Positions 17,748 to 26,965 of a DNA stretch of 64,000 bases are shown here, piece after piece. A program made the translations under genes and the position numbers. Position 1 is the first letter of the stretch. The number at the start of each line of letters is the position of its first letter. Origin of the DNA: Phycisphaerae bacterium (lineage in GTDB: Bacteria; Planctomycetota; Phycisphaerae; Phycisphaerales; SM1A02); contig PBAX01000002.1 in the NCBI GenBank assembly GCA_002716385.1, forward strand, positions 1-64,000, written 5' to 3'. The notes beneath the pieces are model-generated. The model was not told where the DNA came from and made no database searches. It saw nothing but the letters and a program-made list of their open reading frames with translations.

Positions 17748-19232
17748 TCAACGCCGTTTGCGTTTCTTGAACTTCTTCTTGACGCTGTTGGTCTTGGTGC
17801 TGCCACGACCCGACATGGCCGCCAGCTGCTCCATGCCTGCCATGGCATCATTGCCCTGCATGTTCTTCATGGCCTTCATCTTGCCGAGCATGCCCATGCC
17901 GGCCATCTGAGTCGACATCTTCTTGATCATCTCGAACTGCTTAAGGAGCTTGTTGACCTCGGGGCCTGGGGCGCCGGCGCCCCGGGATATGCGGCGGACA
18001 CGCGACTTGTTCTTCAGGACCTTGACGTCCTCGCGTTCCTGTTCGGTCATCGAGCCGACGATGGCTTCGATCTTGTCGAGCTGACCTTCCTGACCGTCGA
18101 TGTTCTTGATGGCGGATCCAACGCCGGGAATCATCCCCATGACCTGCTTGAGTGGGCCCATCTTTCGGATCGATCGGATCTGCTTGACGAAATCATTCAT
18201 CGAGAACTGACCCTTGGCCAGTCGCTCGGCAATCGCCTCCGCTTCCTCTTCGTCCACTTCCTGTTGGGCCTTCTCCACCAGAGAGACGACATCGCCCATG
18301 CCAAGGATTCTTCCGGCCATGCGTTCAGGATGGAATTCCTCCAGGGATTCGTGCCCTTCACCCGTTCCGATGAACTTGATCGGAGCGCCGGTTATCTCCT
18401 TGACGGACAATGCGGCGCCGCCTCGGGTATCACTGTCGAGCTTCGTGAGGATGATGCCATCGACGGCCATTCTCTCATTGAAGATCTTGGCCGACTCGAC
18501 GGCATCCTGGCCAGTCATGGAATCGACGACCAAATAGATCTGATGTGGATTCAGGGCGAAACGAACGCCATCGAGCTCCTGCATCAGATCATCATCCACA
18601 TGGAGTCGGCCGGCCGTATCGAGAATCAGCACATCGAATCGTTCGCTTCGTGCTCTCTTCAGGGCACGCTGGCACACGCCGATGGCGACACCGGTGGCAT
18701 TCCCATACTCCGCGCATTTGTCGGGCTCGCCATGGAATGCGACCTTGGCGTTGCCTTTTGCATTGGCTTCGACACCCTCCACGACCAGTTGAAGCTGTTC
18801 GACCGCAGCGGGCCGCTGGAGGTCGGCTGCGCAGACGAGTGTGTTTCTGCCGTTGCGTTTCAGATAGGCGGCGAGTTTGCCGCAGGTCGTGGTCTTTCCG
18901 GTCCCCTGCAGTCCGCAGAGCATGATCACGGTCGGTGGGGGATCCACGAGCATGATGTGGCTGTCGACGGGCCCCATGAGCTCGACCAGGTGCTCGTGGA
19001 CGATATGGGTCATCTGCTGACCTGGTTTCAGACTCTTGAGGACTTCCGAGCCCAACGCCTTCTGCTCGACCTTGGTACAGAAATCATTGACGACATCAAG
19101 ATTGACATCGGCTTCGAGAAGGGCCTGTCTGATTTCCTCCATGGCCTCACGGATGTTCGACTCGCTGAGTCGGCCACGGCCCGAGAGGTTGCGGAAGGTA
19201 TTGCTGAAACGGTCACTGAGAGCGTTGAACAT
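17748..19232 (-). CDS. ffh: Signal recognition particle protein Ffh (SRP54)
   Basis: 494 residues with the three Ffh domains in order: N bundle, GTPase G domain (GLQGTGKTTTCGKLA P-loop, DTAGRLHVD, TKLDSDTRGG) and the methionine-rich M domain. In the M domain, SRVRRISRGAGAPG matches the SRP RNA-binding helix. The Met- and Lys-rich C terminus ends in KKKFKKRKRR. It binds signal peptides and the 4.5S/6S SRP RNA and delivers ribosomes to FtsY at the membrane. Single-gene transcript with AI-2E convergent; polX lies 27 bases further upstream, on the same strand. Confidence 0.97.
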   Translation of the reverse strand: MFNALSDRFSNTFRNLSGRGRLSESNIREAMEEIRQALLEADVNLDVVNDFCTKVEQKALGSEVLKSLKPGQQMTHIVHEHLVELMGPVDSHIMLVDPPPTVIMLCGLQGTGKTTTCGKLAAYLKRNGRNTLVCAADLQRPAAVEQLQLVVEGVEANAKGNAKVAFHGEPDKCAEYGNATGVAIGVCQRALKRARSERFDVLILDTAGRLHVDDDLMQELDGVRFALNPHQIYLVVDSMTGQDAVESAKIFNERMAVDGIILTKLDSDTRGGAALSVKEITGAPIKFIGTGEGHESLEEFHPERMAGRILGMGDVVSLVEKAQQEVDEEEAEAIAERLAKGQFSMNDFVKQIRSIRKMGPLKQVMGMIPGVGSAIKNIDGQEGQLDKIEAIVGSMTEQEREDVKVLKNKSRVRRISRGAGAPGPEVNKLLKQFEMIKKMSTQMAGMGMLGKMKAMKNMQGNDAMAGMEQLAAMSGRGSTKTNSVKKKFKKRKRR

Positions 19233-19259
19233 GAAAGAGCCAGTGTAGCAGGCTCCGGG

Positions 19260-21002
19260 CTATCGCTTTGATTTCAGCCATGTGTGGAGACGTTTGGCCG
19301 TCCATGCATTGATGCACTGCTCAGGGCCCAGACAGCCTCTTCGTGCGGTCAGGACGCCATAGCGAAGGAGATCGAAGTCCTCGGCCCGGTGGGCATCGGT
19401 ATCGATGGCGATCAGGCAGCCGGCATCCACGGCAAGCCTGACATGGGTGTCGCGAAGATCGAGCCTCAGTGGATTGGCATTGATCTCAAGAGCGGTGTCG
19501 CACTCTCGGGCTGCTTCCACGAGCACGGGCATGTCCGGCGAGAGCCCTTCCCGCCGATTGATGATCCGGCCGGTGGGGTGGCCGATTATGTGCACGAGTG
19601 GATGTCTGATCGCCTTGAGCAGTCGTTTGGTCGCCTTGGCCGAATCCTGCCGAAGCGCCACATGGGGAGAAGCCACGACCACATCGAGCTTTGCCAGAAG
19701 CTCATCGTCATAGTCCAGGCTGCCGTCCGCGAGGATGTCGACCTCGGAACCAGCGAGTACACGGATTCCCTTGATTTCGGCATCCACCTCATGAATGGCA
19801 TCGATATGGGCCAGCAGTCTCTTCTCGGAAAGTCCGTTGGCTTGAACGCTCGACCGAGAGTGGTCGGTCACGGCGATCGTATGGAAGCCTCTCGACTGGG
19901 CTTCCATGGCGAGTTCGCGGATCGTCATGACGCCATCGCTGGCATCGGTATGACTGTGTAGTTCGGAACGTATGGAGCCCACGTCGACGAGTTCCGGCGG
20001 CTCGTCGTCGATGGCATCACGCTCTTCCCGCAGTTCAGGTGGATGGAAGGGGAGTTCGAGCGCTTCATAGATCGCGGCCTCCGTCTCCGAAGCGGTGGGT
20101 TCGATACCTCGCGATTGAGGTGTGCCATCCTCGTCGTCATCTGGAAAGAGTCCGTACTCGTTGAGTCGGAGCCCTCGCTTGATTGCCCGTTCCCGAAGCA
20201 GGACGTTGTGTTCCTTGGAGCCCGTGAAGTACATCAGCGCGGCGCCGAACGCCGCCTCGTCGACCATTCGAAGATCGATCTGGAGGCCCTGTTCTAGACG
20301 GACGGAGCACTTGGTCTCGCCTTTGGCCAGAACCTTCACGACTTCAGGCGATTCCGTGAAGGCGGCCGCCAGCTCCCCTACGTCGTCGGTCACGGCCAGA
20401 AGATCCACATCCCCAATGGTCTCACGTCCTCTCCGCAGTGATCCTGCATAGGTGATCCGGCGAGTGCCCTTGAGCGTCTCCAGTCTGGCGACAAGCATCT
20501 CGGCAATCGGCATGGCGATTCCTATCCCCAGACGATCACCCGCGGTTTCCATGAAAGCCAGCGAGTCGGCGATGTTGGCGATGGTCTTGGCGCCCATGCG
20601 CGGCATCGATTCCAGAGTTCCATCGGAGATCGCCTTGCGGAGCTTGTCGATCGATGTCACGTCGACTTCCTGCCAGAGACGACGGACCGTCTTGGGGCCC
20701 AGCCCCGGCACATCAAGCAGTTCAGTCAGGCCATCCGGTATCTCTGCTGACAGTCGATCCAGCTCCTCGATGGTTCCGGTCTGCAGAAACTCCAGAATTC
20801 GATCGGCACTGCCTGCGCCGATGCCATCAATGGCCAGCAGACCCTTTCGATCGTCCTTGTAGTTGCCGAGATCCTCGGGGAGTTCCTTGAGAATTCTCGC
20901 CACCTTTCGATTCGCATTGATCTTGAATCCATTGGCATCGAGGACCTCGAGCAGCGAGGCGATTCTTTCGAAGCATGCGGATACGTCTCGATTGACACTC
21001 AT
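19260..21002 (-). CDS. polX: PolX-type DNA polymerase / PHP phosphoesterase
   Basis: 580 residues. It has an N-terminal Pol beta-like region with helix-hairpin-helix DNA-binding motifs (AIDGIGAGSADRILEFL, VPGLGPKTVRRLW), a nucleotidyltransferase palm (RRGRETIGDVDLLAVT) and a C-terminal PHP domain from about residue 340 (LHSHTDASDG, VTDHS). The PHP part gives 3'-5' exonuclease and AP-endonuclease activities in this family. The enzyme fills short gaps in base-excision repair. Its ATG overlaps the recG stop by one base (TGATG), so the two repair genes form an operon. Confidence 0.94.
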   Translation of the reverse strand: MSVNRDVSACFERIASLLEVLDANGFKINANRKVARILKELPEDLGNYKDDRKGLLAIDGIGAGSADRILEFLQTGTIEELDRLSAEIPDGLTELLDVPGLGPKTVRRLWQEVDVTSIDKLRKAISDGTLESMPRMGAKTIANIADSLAFMETAGDRLGIGIAMPIAEMLVARLETLKGTRRITYAGSLRRGRETIGDVDLLAVTDDVGELAAAFTESPEVVKVLAKGETKCSVRLEQGLQIDLRMVDEAAFGAALMYFTGSKEHNVLLRERAIKRGLRLNEYGLFPDDDEDGTPQSRGIEPTASETEAAIYEALELPFHPPELREERDAIDDEPPELVDVGSIRSELHSHTDASDGVMTIRELAMEAQSRGFHTIAVTDHSRSSVQANGLSEKRLLAHIDAIHEVDAEIKGIRVLAGSEVDILADGSLDYDDELLAKLDVVVASPHVALRQDSAKATKRLLKAIRHPLVHIIGHPTGRIINRREGLSPDMPVLVEAARECDTALEINANPLRLDLRDTHVRLAVDAGCLIAIDTDAHRAEDFDLLRYGVLTARRGCLGPEQCINAWTAKRLHTWLKSKR

Positions 21003-23110
21003 CAGCCCACATCTCCCAGTCCAAGGGCATCACCGTGCGCCTTGAGCAGTCTTCTTCTGAGAAGTCCATGCTCCGGTTCAGTCAGCCAAGGATCCTGCTC
21101 GATCCAGAGCGCGGCATCCTTTCTGGCGACCAGAAGCCATTGCAGATCCTCCGGCAGCCTCGCGACCCGGAACGGTGCAAGTCCCGACTGCCTCGCTCCG
21201 AAGAGTTCCCCTGGACCACGAAGTTCCAGATCCTTCTCGGCGATCCGGAAGCCGTCATCTGTTTCCGTGATGGCTTCCATCCGTGCCATGCCGTCATCGG
21301 TGACCGGATCAGCCACCAGAACGCAGAGCCCCTGATGGTCGCCACGGCCGACCCGACCTCTGAGCTGATGCAACTGCGCGAGTCCGAATCGATCCGCCTG
21401 TTCGATAACGATCGTGGTGGCATTGGGAATGTCGATGCCGACCTCTATCACCGTGGTGGCGACGAGCACGTCGATCTGGCCATCACGGAATCGATTCATG
21501 ATCTCGTCTCGAGTCTCGGCATCCAGACGTCCATGCATCATCTCTATGCGACATCCCGACAACGGTCCTTCAGCCAGCCGATCACGATGGGTATGGACAT
21601 CCTTGAGACCATGATCCGAGGCATCGATGACGGGAACCACGACGAAGCCCTGCTGGCCCTTGGTGACCCGGTCTCGAAGATGCTCGTAGACACGTTTGGA
21701 GTCGTCCCCGCGGACGAACCGAGTGATGACGGGGGATCGGCCGGGCGGTCGCTCGTCGATCACGGAAACCTCGAGATCGCCGAACACGGTCAGTGAGAGG
21801 GTGCGGGGAATGGGGGTCGCAGTCATGACGAGCTGATGCGGCACCTGATGGACCTCATCCCGCCGGGATCTCAACAACGCTCGTTGCTGGACGCCGAATC
21901 GATGCTGTTCATCGATGATCACAACGGCTAGATCATTGAACTGGATGTTCTCATTCAGCAGTGCGTGTGTTCCGATGACCAGATCGATGTCCCCGGAAGC
22001 GAGTCCGGCCTCGATTCTCCGTTTTTCCGCGGTGGAGCAGGAGGCCGTCAGCACCTCGATGCGTACTCTTGAGTCCTCGAGCATGTCGCGGATCGCGCTG
22101 TGATGCTGCTCGGCGAGTATTTCAGTGGGGGCCATCATGGCGCCCTGTCGACCATCGGCGATGGCCAGAAGCATCGCATACAGCGCGACGGCGGTCTTGC
22201 CGCTGCCAACGTCTCCTTGAAGCAGTCGATTCATCGGTACCGGGCATTCCAGATCCTTTCCGATCTCGTGAACGACTCGCTTCTGTGCGGCGGTGAGGGT
22301 GAACGGGAATCTCGCAAGAATCCGACGGTGTCTTTCCTCGTCAAGCGACAAGGCGGGAGCGTTCAGTGTCTCGTGTCTATGGTGCCTCTTCATCATGACG
22401 CCCAGCTGCAGAAGCAGGAGTTCGTCGAAGGCGAGTCGATGACGAGCTCGGGACACGTCCTCGCCTTGAACAGGTTTGTGTATGAGCCGATAGGCATCCG
22501 CGAGCGAGAGCAGTTCCCGCTCCTGGCAGTAGGCCTCAGGCAGATGATCCACGAGCAATGCGACCCCGATGTCGAGGCTGGATTGAATCACGCTTCTGAT
22601 CTTCGTGGAGTTGATCGATTCGGAGGCGGGATACACAGGCAGCAGCTGGTCGGGTTCATCCATCACCGTCTCTTCGCCCGCGTTCTCGATTCTGGGGTTC
22701 ACCAGTTGAAGGCGGCCGGAGAATCTACCTGGTCTTCCGCTCACTCGAAGTCGTCGACCGGGTTGGAGCCGGTTGCGGATCCATGCCTGATTGAAGAAGA
22801 CCAGTTGCAGCTGGCCGCTCTCGTCTTCGAGCACGGCCTCGACTTTTCCTCTTCTGCCAAAGGCGGGTTTGACGGACGCGATCTCTCCAACCAGAGTGGC
22901 CAGATCGGGTGTCTCCGTCGTGTCGCCGACGATGGCATCGAGATCCGCGATGCAGGCGTGCTGCTGCGAGCGTTCGTACCGTGCGGGCAGATGCAGGAGC
23001 AGATCCGCCAGACATCTGATCCCCATCTGGCGGAACGCATCGCCCTGACCGGAGGCGACTCCGGGGAGATCATCAATCAGTGTTGTCAATTCCACGGGGG
23101 CCTGAGTCAC
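21002..23110 (-). CDS. recG: ATP-dependent DNA helicase RecG
   Basis: 702 residues. An N-terminal wedge OB domain is followed by a superfamily 2 helicase core with Walker A (DVGSGKTAVALYA), the DEQH box (VIIDEQHRFGVQQR) and motif III MTATPIPRTL. The C-terminal helicase half holds QLRGRVGRGDHQGLC. RecG remodels stalled replication forks and Holliday junctions. The start is GTG 23110. It is directly upstream of polX and divergent from xseA with only 52 bases between, so both promoters sit in a very short stretch. Confidence 0.96.
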   Translation of the reverse strand: MTQAPVELTTLIDDLPGVASGQGDAFRQMGIRCLADLLLHLPARYERSQQHACIADLDAIVGDTTETPDLATLVGEIASVKPAFGRRGKVEAVLEDESGQLQLVFFNQAWIRNRLQPGRRLRVSGRPGRFSGRLQLVNPRIENAGEETVMDEPDQLLPVYPASESINSTKIRSVIQSSLDIGVALLVDHLPEAYCQERELLSLADAYRLIHKPVQGEDVSRARHRLAFDELLLLQLGVMMKRHHRHETLNAPALSLDEERHRRILARFPFTLTAAQKRVVHEIGKDLECPVPMNRLLQGDVGSGKTAVALYAMLLAIADGRQGAMMAPTEILAEQHHSAIRDMLEDSRVRIEVLTASCSTAEKRRIEAGLASGDIDLVIGTHALLNENIQFNDLAVVIIDEQHRFGVQQRALLRSRRDEVHQVPHQLVMTATPIPRTLSLTVFGDLEVSVIDERPPGRSPVITRFVRGDDSKRVYEHLRDRVTKGQQGFVVVPVIDASDHGLKDVHTHRDRLAEGPLSGCRIEMMHGRLDAETRDEIMNRFRDGQIDVLVATTVIEVGIDIPNATTIVIEQADRFGLAQLHQLRGRVGRGDHQGLCVLVADPVTDDGMARMEAITETDDGFRIAEKDLELRGPGELFGARQSGLAPFRVARLPEDLQWLLVARKDAALWIEQDPWLTEPEHGLLRRRLLKAHGDALGLGDVG

Positions 23111-23162
23111 CTTGGTACCTGTCCTGAATTTGGTTGGCTGTTGATAACGATATCATCCCGGC

Positions 23163-24566
23163 ATGGGTCTCCTGCCATTCGATCTTCCAGACACCCCCCG
23201 GGATCGTCCCGAGCCTCTTTCCGTCGGGGAAGCCAGTCGCCTGGTCGTGCGGGCACTTGATGATGCGCTTCCCTCCAGCATGCGTATCCGCGGTGAGATC
23301 AGCGGGCTCTCGATCCGGAATGGGCATTGGTTCTTCAGCCTCCGTGATGCCGACGCTTCACTGGATGCCGTCATGTGGTCCAGTCAGGCCCGTGTCAACG
23401 CACATCGGCCCGAAGAGGGGGACTCCGTCCTGGTCACCGGTCGAATCAGCCATTGGTCGCGTGGTGGTCGGACCCGTCTGGAAGCTCGCCGACTGGAGCT
23501 TGATGGGGAGGGCCGCCTCAGGGCCGCCTTCCTGAAGCTGTGTCGCGAACTTCGTGAGCTGGGATGGTTCGAGGATTCCATCAAGAAGCCGCTACCAACT
23601 TGGCCATCCCGCGTGGCTGTGGTGACGTCCGCTCAGGGGGCGGCTGTGACGGATGTGGTGGCGACTGCTCGATCCAGATTTCCGGTGACCTCGCTCTTGA
23701 TCGTCGATGTTCGAGTGCAAGGTCCTTCAGCGGCTGGTGAAGTTGCTGCGGCCATCAGGCGACTGGATCGATCTGCCCAACGACTGGGGCTCGATGCCAT
23801 CATCGTCACTCGAGGAGGCGGTTCTGCGGAGGATCTGGAGGCCTTCAATCAACGGGAGGTTGCTCAGGCGGTCTTCGATTCCTATACGCCCGTGATAGCG
23901 GCCATTGGTCATGAATCGGATACCAGCATCATCGAGCTGGTGGCCGATGCGCGTGCCTCCACGCCTACGCATGCGGTGACGTTGTTGCTGCCTGACCGTG
24001 CCGATGTTCTTGAACGATTCGACTCGCTGGCCCACAGGCTTGTTCGGGCCTCATCGTCGAGGCTCGAGTCCGGATTGGAACAGGTCGATGCCATTGGCGA
24101 ACGGCTACTTCTTTCGTGTCAGGTGCGTTGTCGGCATGCATCATTGATTCTGGATGGATTGTCCGGAAGACTGCAGGCCTCACGCCCCGACAGGCAGGTA
24201 CAGTCGCGACGTCGACAGGTGGATCAACTGGAGGAGAGGCTGCTTCGAGGCATCTCCGGCACCATTCGCCAGCTTCCATCGCCGGATGCCATGGAGCATT
24301 CACTGGCTCGTTCGGTCGAGGGGCTGCTGAGCCGGTCCCGGGATCAGGTCGCAGCCATTGGGCGGGCGATGTCGGCGATCGATCCATTGGCGGTTCTCAA
24401 TAGGGGATACAGCCTGACCATGGACACCGATGGAAGGGCGGTTCGATCCATCGATGGACTCGAGGCCGGTGCTTTGCTCGAAACCCGGGTCGCCAACGGG
24501 ATGATCAGGAGCCGGGTCGAATCCTCGACTGATTCGAATCTCGATTCTGATACAGTTGGATCATGA
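23163..24566 (+). CDS. xseA: Exonuclease VII large subunit
   Basis: 467 residues. An N-terminal OB-fold (IRGEISGLSIRNGHWFFSL, then VLVTGRISHW) is followed by the catalytic domain with VVTSAQGAAVTDV, VTRGGGSAEDLEAFN and IGHESDTSI, all XseA signatures. A long coiled-coil stalk follows, then the C-terminal NRGYSLTM segment. With XseB it forms the exonuclease that degrades single-stranded DNA in both directions. The stop overlaps the xseB start by four bases. Confidence 0.96.
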   Translation: MGLLPFDLPDTPRDRPEPLSVGEASRLVVRALDDALPSSMRIRGEISGLSIRNGHWFFSLRDADASLDAVMWSSQARVNAHRPEEGDSVLVTGRISHWSRGGRTRLEARRLELDGEGRLRAAFLKLCRELRELGWFEDSIKKPLPTWPSRVAVVTSAQGAAVTDVVATARSRFPVTSLLIVDVRVQGPSAAGEVAAAIRRLDRSAQRLGLDAIIVTRGGGSAEDLEAFNQREVAQAVFDSYTPVIAAIGHESDTSIIELVADARASTPTHAVTLLLPDRADVLERFDSLAHRLVRASSSRLESGLEQVDAIGERLLLSCQVRCRHASLILDGLSGRLQASRPDRQVQSRRRQVDQLEERLLRGISGTIRQLPSPDAMEHSLARSVEGLLSRSRDQVAAIGRAMSAIDPLAVLNRGYSLTMDTDGRAVRSIDGLEAGALLETRVANGMIRSRVESSTDSNLDSDTVGS

Positions 24567-24829
24567 CCTCGAAAAAGCCCATCGCAGACGAGCCAATTGA
24601 CGATTCCATTCGATTCGAGTCGGCCGTGGAGCAGCTGGAGTCGATCGTCTCCTCGATCGAGGCGGGGGATCTGGGGCTCGAGGAGTCGATGATCCTCCAT
24701 CGCCGAGGGCAGGCACTGCTCAAGATCTGTCGACAGCGTTTGCAGGCGGCAGAGCAGGAAATCAAGAACGTTTCGCTGGATGACGGCTCCCTTGCCGATG
24801 GGGAATCAGAGTCTGGTGATTCGAACTGA
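24563..24829 (+). CDS. xseB: Exonuclease VII small subunit
   Basis: 88 residues, a helical hairpin with the family motif FESAVEQLESIVSSIEAGDL, then ESMILHRRGQALLKICRQRL. It wraps the XseA stalk. The ATGA overlap with xseA couples translation and keeps subunit ratio. The last 20 residues are acidic and specific to this lineage. Confidence 0.94.
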   Translation: MTSKKPIADEPIDDSIRFESAVEQLESIVSSIEAGDLGLEESMILHRRGQALLKICRQRLQAAEQEIKNVSLDDGSLADGESESGDSN

Positions 24830-24834
24830 TCAAC

Positions 24835-26208
24835 ATGCACTACCTGTCCAACTCCTTTTCCGGGTTCATGATCTGGCAGCACCTGCCATGGGTCGTCTTC
24901 GTGTTCTGTCTTGGAGCCTGCGTCGGCAGCTTCATCAATGTGGTCGTGCACAGGATGCCAGCGGGTATAAGCCTGCTCTATCCGCCCAGCCGCTGTCCAA
25001 CCTGTGGTGGCAAGCTTCGCTTCTTCCGTGAGAATCTGCCGATCCTCGGATGGCTATTTCTTCGTGGCCGATGTCGTCTATGCGGCGTGAAGATCAGCCC
25101 CTGGTACGCCTTGATCGAGCTGGGCATGTCGCTGGTGTTCGTGGGGCTCTACATCATCTTCTTCTGGACCTCCTTCCAAGATCCGTGGTGGGGTGAAGTG
25201 GCCGGAAGATGGTGGGATCTCCAGCAGTTCCTCAGAGGTTGGCCCGCATGGATAAGCATCGCCTTCATGGTGGCCGCGCTCTATGCCATGACCGTCATTG
25301 ATGCGAGGACATTCACGATTCCGCTGGCGATCCCCGTCTTCATAACAATCACAGCCTTCATTCTTTGGCCAGTGCAGGGGTTGATAGCGAGAACGCCAGC
25401 CTGGTTGGCTTCCACACCCTGGCCGCTTCCGGGCGTCGACTGGTTCTGGCTGCTGCTTGCTGCTGGTGGTCTCATCGGGGTCATGTTGGGGTGTTTCCTG
25501 TTGTGGACTGGTCGTCTGAGATACAGCTTTTCTGATTACGACCAGTATGTGATGCCCGGGGAGACACTCGGGGACTATCCGCATGCACGTCGTGAGATGG
25601 GGATCGAGATCCTCTTTCTCTTGCCCGTGATGGCGGGCATGATGATCGGTGGTGTACTCGGGTCGAGTTTGTTCGATGGCGTTCCGCCCGTTTGGCTCCA
25701 GGCTCTGGGCGGGTCAATGCTTGGCTATCTCGTTGGAGGTGGCCTGGTCTGGAGCGTTAGAATTCTGGGCACACTTGGATTCGGACGAGAGGCCATGGGG
25801 ATGGGGGATGTTCATCTGCTCGGCTGCATCGGGGCCGTCATGGGATGGTTCGACCCAATCATCATCTTCTTTCTGGCTCCGTTCATCGGGCTGGCCTGGA
25901 CGCTGATGGCCTCCTTCTCCAAGCGGCGTCGAGAATTGCCATATGGCCCTCACCTGGCTCTGGCGACCATTTTCGTGCTGTTGTGCCGTCCATTGGTCGT
26001 TTCAGGCTGGGATCGGTTGCTCCCGCAGGTCAAGATGCCGGCTCGGGCACTTGTCCAGACGACGGCCGAGGGTGAATTCAAGCGAGAAAGATCTGAATCG
26101 GGTTCCATCCAACTGGACAGGAATCAGATAACAGGATTCAATGGTCATCAGGCGGGATCTTATGGGATCCGCCTGGTTGGACATCATGGGGATTCGACGG
26201 GCAATTGA
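24835..26208 (+). CDS. Prepilin peptidase (A24 family), enlarged
   Basis: 457 residues, against roughly 250-290 in standard PilD proteins. The N-terminal cytoplasmic domain keeps the methyltransferase-type zinc motif CPTCGG...CRLCG near residues 52-80 after GACVGSFINVVVHRMP. The two active-site aspartates of aspartyl prepilin peptidases appear as VIDARTFTIP near residue 155 and GMGDVHLLG near residue 325. The distance between them is far larger than usual and contains extra membrane helices. It would cut leader peptides of type IV pilins or type II secretion pseudopilins. No pilin gene is in the window. It starts six bases after xseB. Confidence 0.88.
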   Translation: MHYLSNSFSGFMIWQHLPWVVFVFCLGACVGSFINVVVHRMPAGISLLYPPSRCPTCGGKLRFFRENLPILGWLFLRGRCRLCGVKISPWYALIELGMSLVFVGLYIIFFWTSFQDPWWGEVAGRWWDLQQFLRGWPAWISIAFMVAALYAMTVIDARTFTIPLAIPVFITITAFILWPVQGLIARTPAWLASTPWPLPGVDWFWLLLAAGGLIGVMLGCFLLWTGRLRYSFSDYDQYVMPGETLGDYPHARREMGIEILFLLPVMAGMMIGGVLGSSLFDGVPPVWLQALGGSMLGYLVGGGLVWSVRILGTLGFGREAMGMGDVHLLGCIGAVMGWFDPIIIFFLAPFIGLAWTLMASFSKRRRELPYGPHLALATIFVLLCRPLVVSGWDRLLPQVKMPARALVQTTAEGEFKRERSESGSIQLDRNQITGFNGHQAGSYGIRLVGHHGDSTGN

Positions 26209-26264
26209 CCAGTTGCCCGAGTATTGGGATCCAACGAATCAGTGAGTTGAAAGGAAGCTGAACC

Positions 26265-26891
26265 ATGCACGGACGCACTCTGATCGCACTTGCCCTGTTT
26301 CTCCTCGTTGGCGGGCTGACTGCCTGCAACGACAGCACGAAGTCGCAGCTGGCAATGTTGAATGATGAAAACCGAGAGCTGAGAGACCAGTTGGCCGAAC
26401 GAGATCGCGCACTTGATGCGACGACTTCGGACCTTCGCGAAGCCAATCGTCTTCTCAGGGAACAACAGGAATTGGCCGCGACGACTCCTGCTGCACCCGC
26501 CAACCCGTTCAGCGGCATTGATGGCGTGTCGACGTCGGTCGATGGCAACGAAGTCACCATCAGCATGCAGGGTGACATCCTTTTCAATTCCGGCAGGACC
26601 GCGTTGAAGACTCCTGCGAAGAAGTCGCTTGATCAGATCGCCGCCGTCCTCAAAGACGATTATTCCGGCAAGATGATCATCATCAACGGACATACCGACA
26701 GCGATCCGATTCGAAAGAGTGGGTACAAGAGCAATCACCATCTCGGCTTCGAGCGTGGTTGGGCGGTCTACGAGTACCTCACCAATCGAGGCGTTGATCC
26801 ACAAAGAATGGCGGTCAGCAGCTACGGCCCCAATTCGCCGCTTGATTCGAAGAAAGAATCAAGGCGTGTCGAAATCGTCGTGGCTGACTGA
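26265..26891 (+). CDS. OmpA-domain lipoprotein
   Basis: 208 residues. Lipoprotein signal with lipobox GLTAC (Cys21), a coiled-coil helix (about 25-70), a short Ala/Pro linker, and an OmpA-like peptidoglycan domain with INGHTDSDPIRKSG and SRRVEIVV. It is a second, shorter relative of the 13.6-14.5 kb protein and shares the layout of lipid anchor, coiled coil and wall-binding domain. A GAAAGGAAG ribosome site lies just before the ATG. Envelope tethering is the expected role. Confidence 0.85.
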   Translation: MHGRTLIALALFLLVGGLTACNDSTKSQLAMLNDENRELRDQLAERDRALDATTSDLREANRLLREQQELAATTPAAPANPFSGIDGVSTSVDGNEVTISMQGDILFNSGRTALKTPAKKSLDQIAAVLKDDYSGKMIIINGHTDSDPIRKSGYKSNHHLGFERGWAVYEYLTNRGVDPQRMAVSSYGPNSPLDSKKESRRVEIVVAD

Positions 26892-26965
26892 TTGAGGGCT
26901 CGTGAAGCATCTTGCCTTGATCGGCTCTGTGTTCTCCAGTTTCCTGGAATGAGGCAGTTCAAGAC

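Noticed and set aside
18264..19271. Plus-strand open frame of ~335 codons opposite ffh
   Set aside because: Antisense shadow of Ffh; no recognisable protein features.
23111..23162. Promoter for xseA at TTGGTT...TATCAT
   Set aside because: The spacing is only 15 bases and the boxes are weak; nothing certain can be said.
22100..23260. Long plus-strand open frame of ~386 codons opposite recG
   Set aside because: It lies wholly antisense to a clear RecG gene, has no family motif, and fits the codon-mirror effect of a strongly biased genome.
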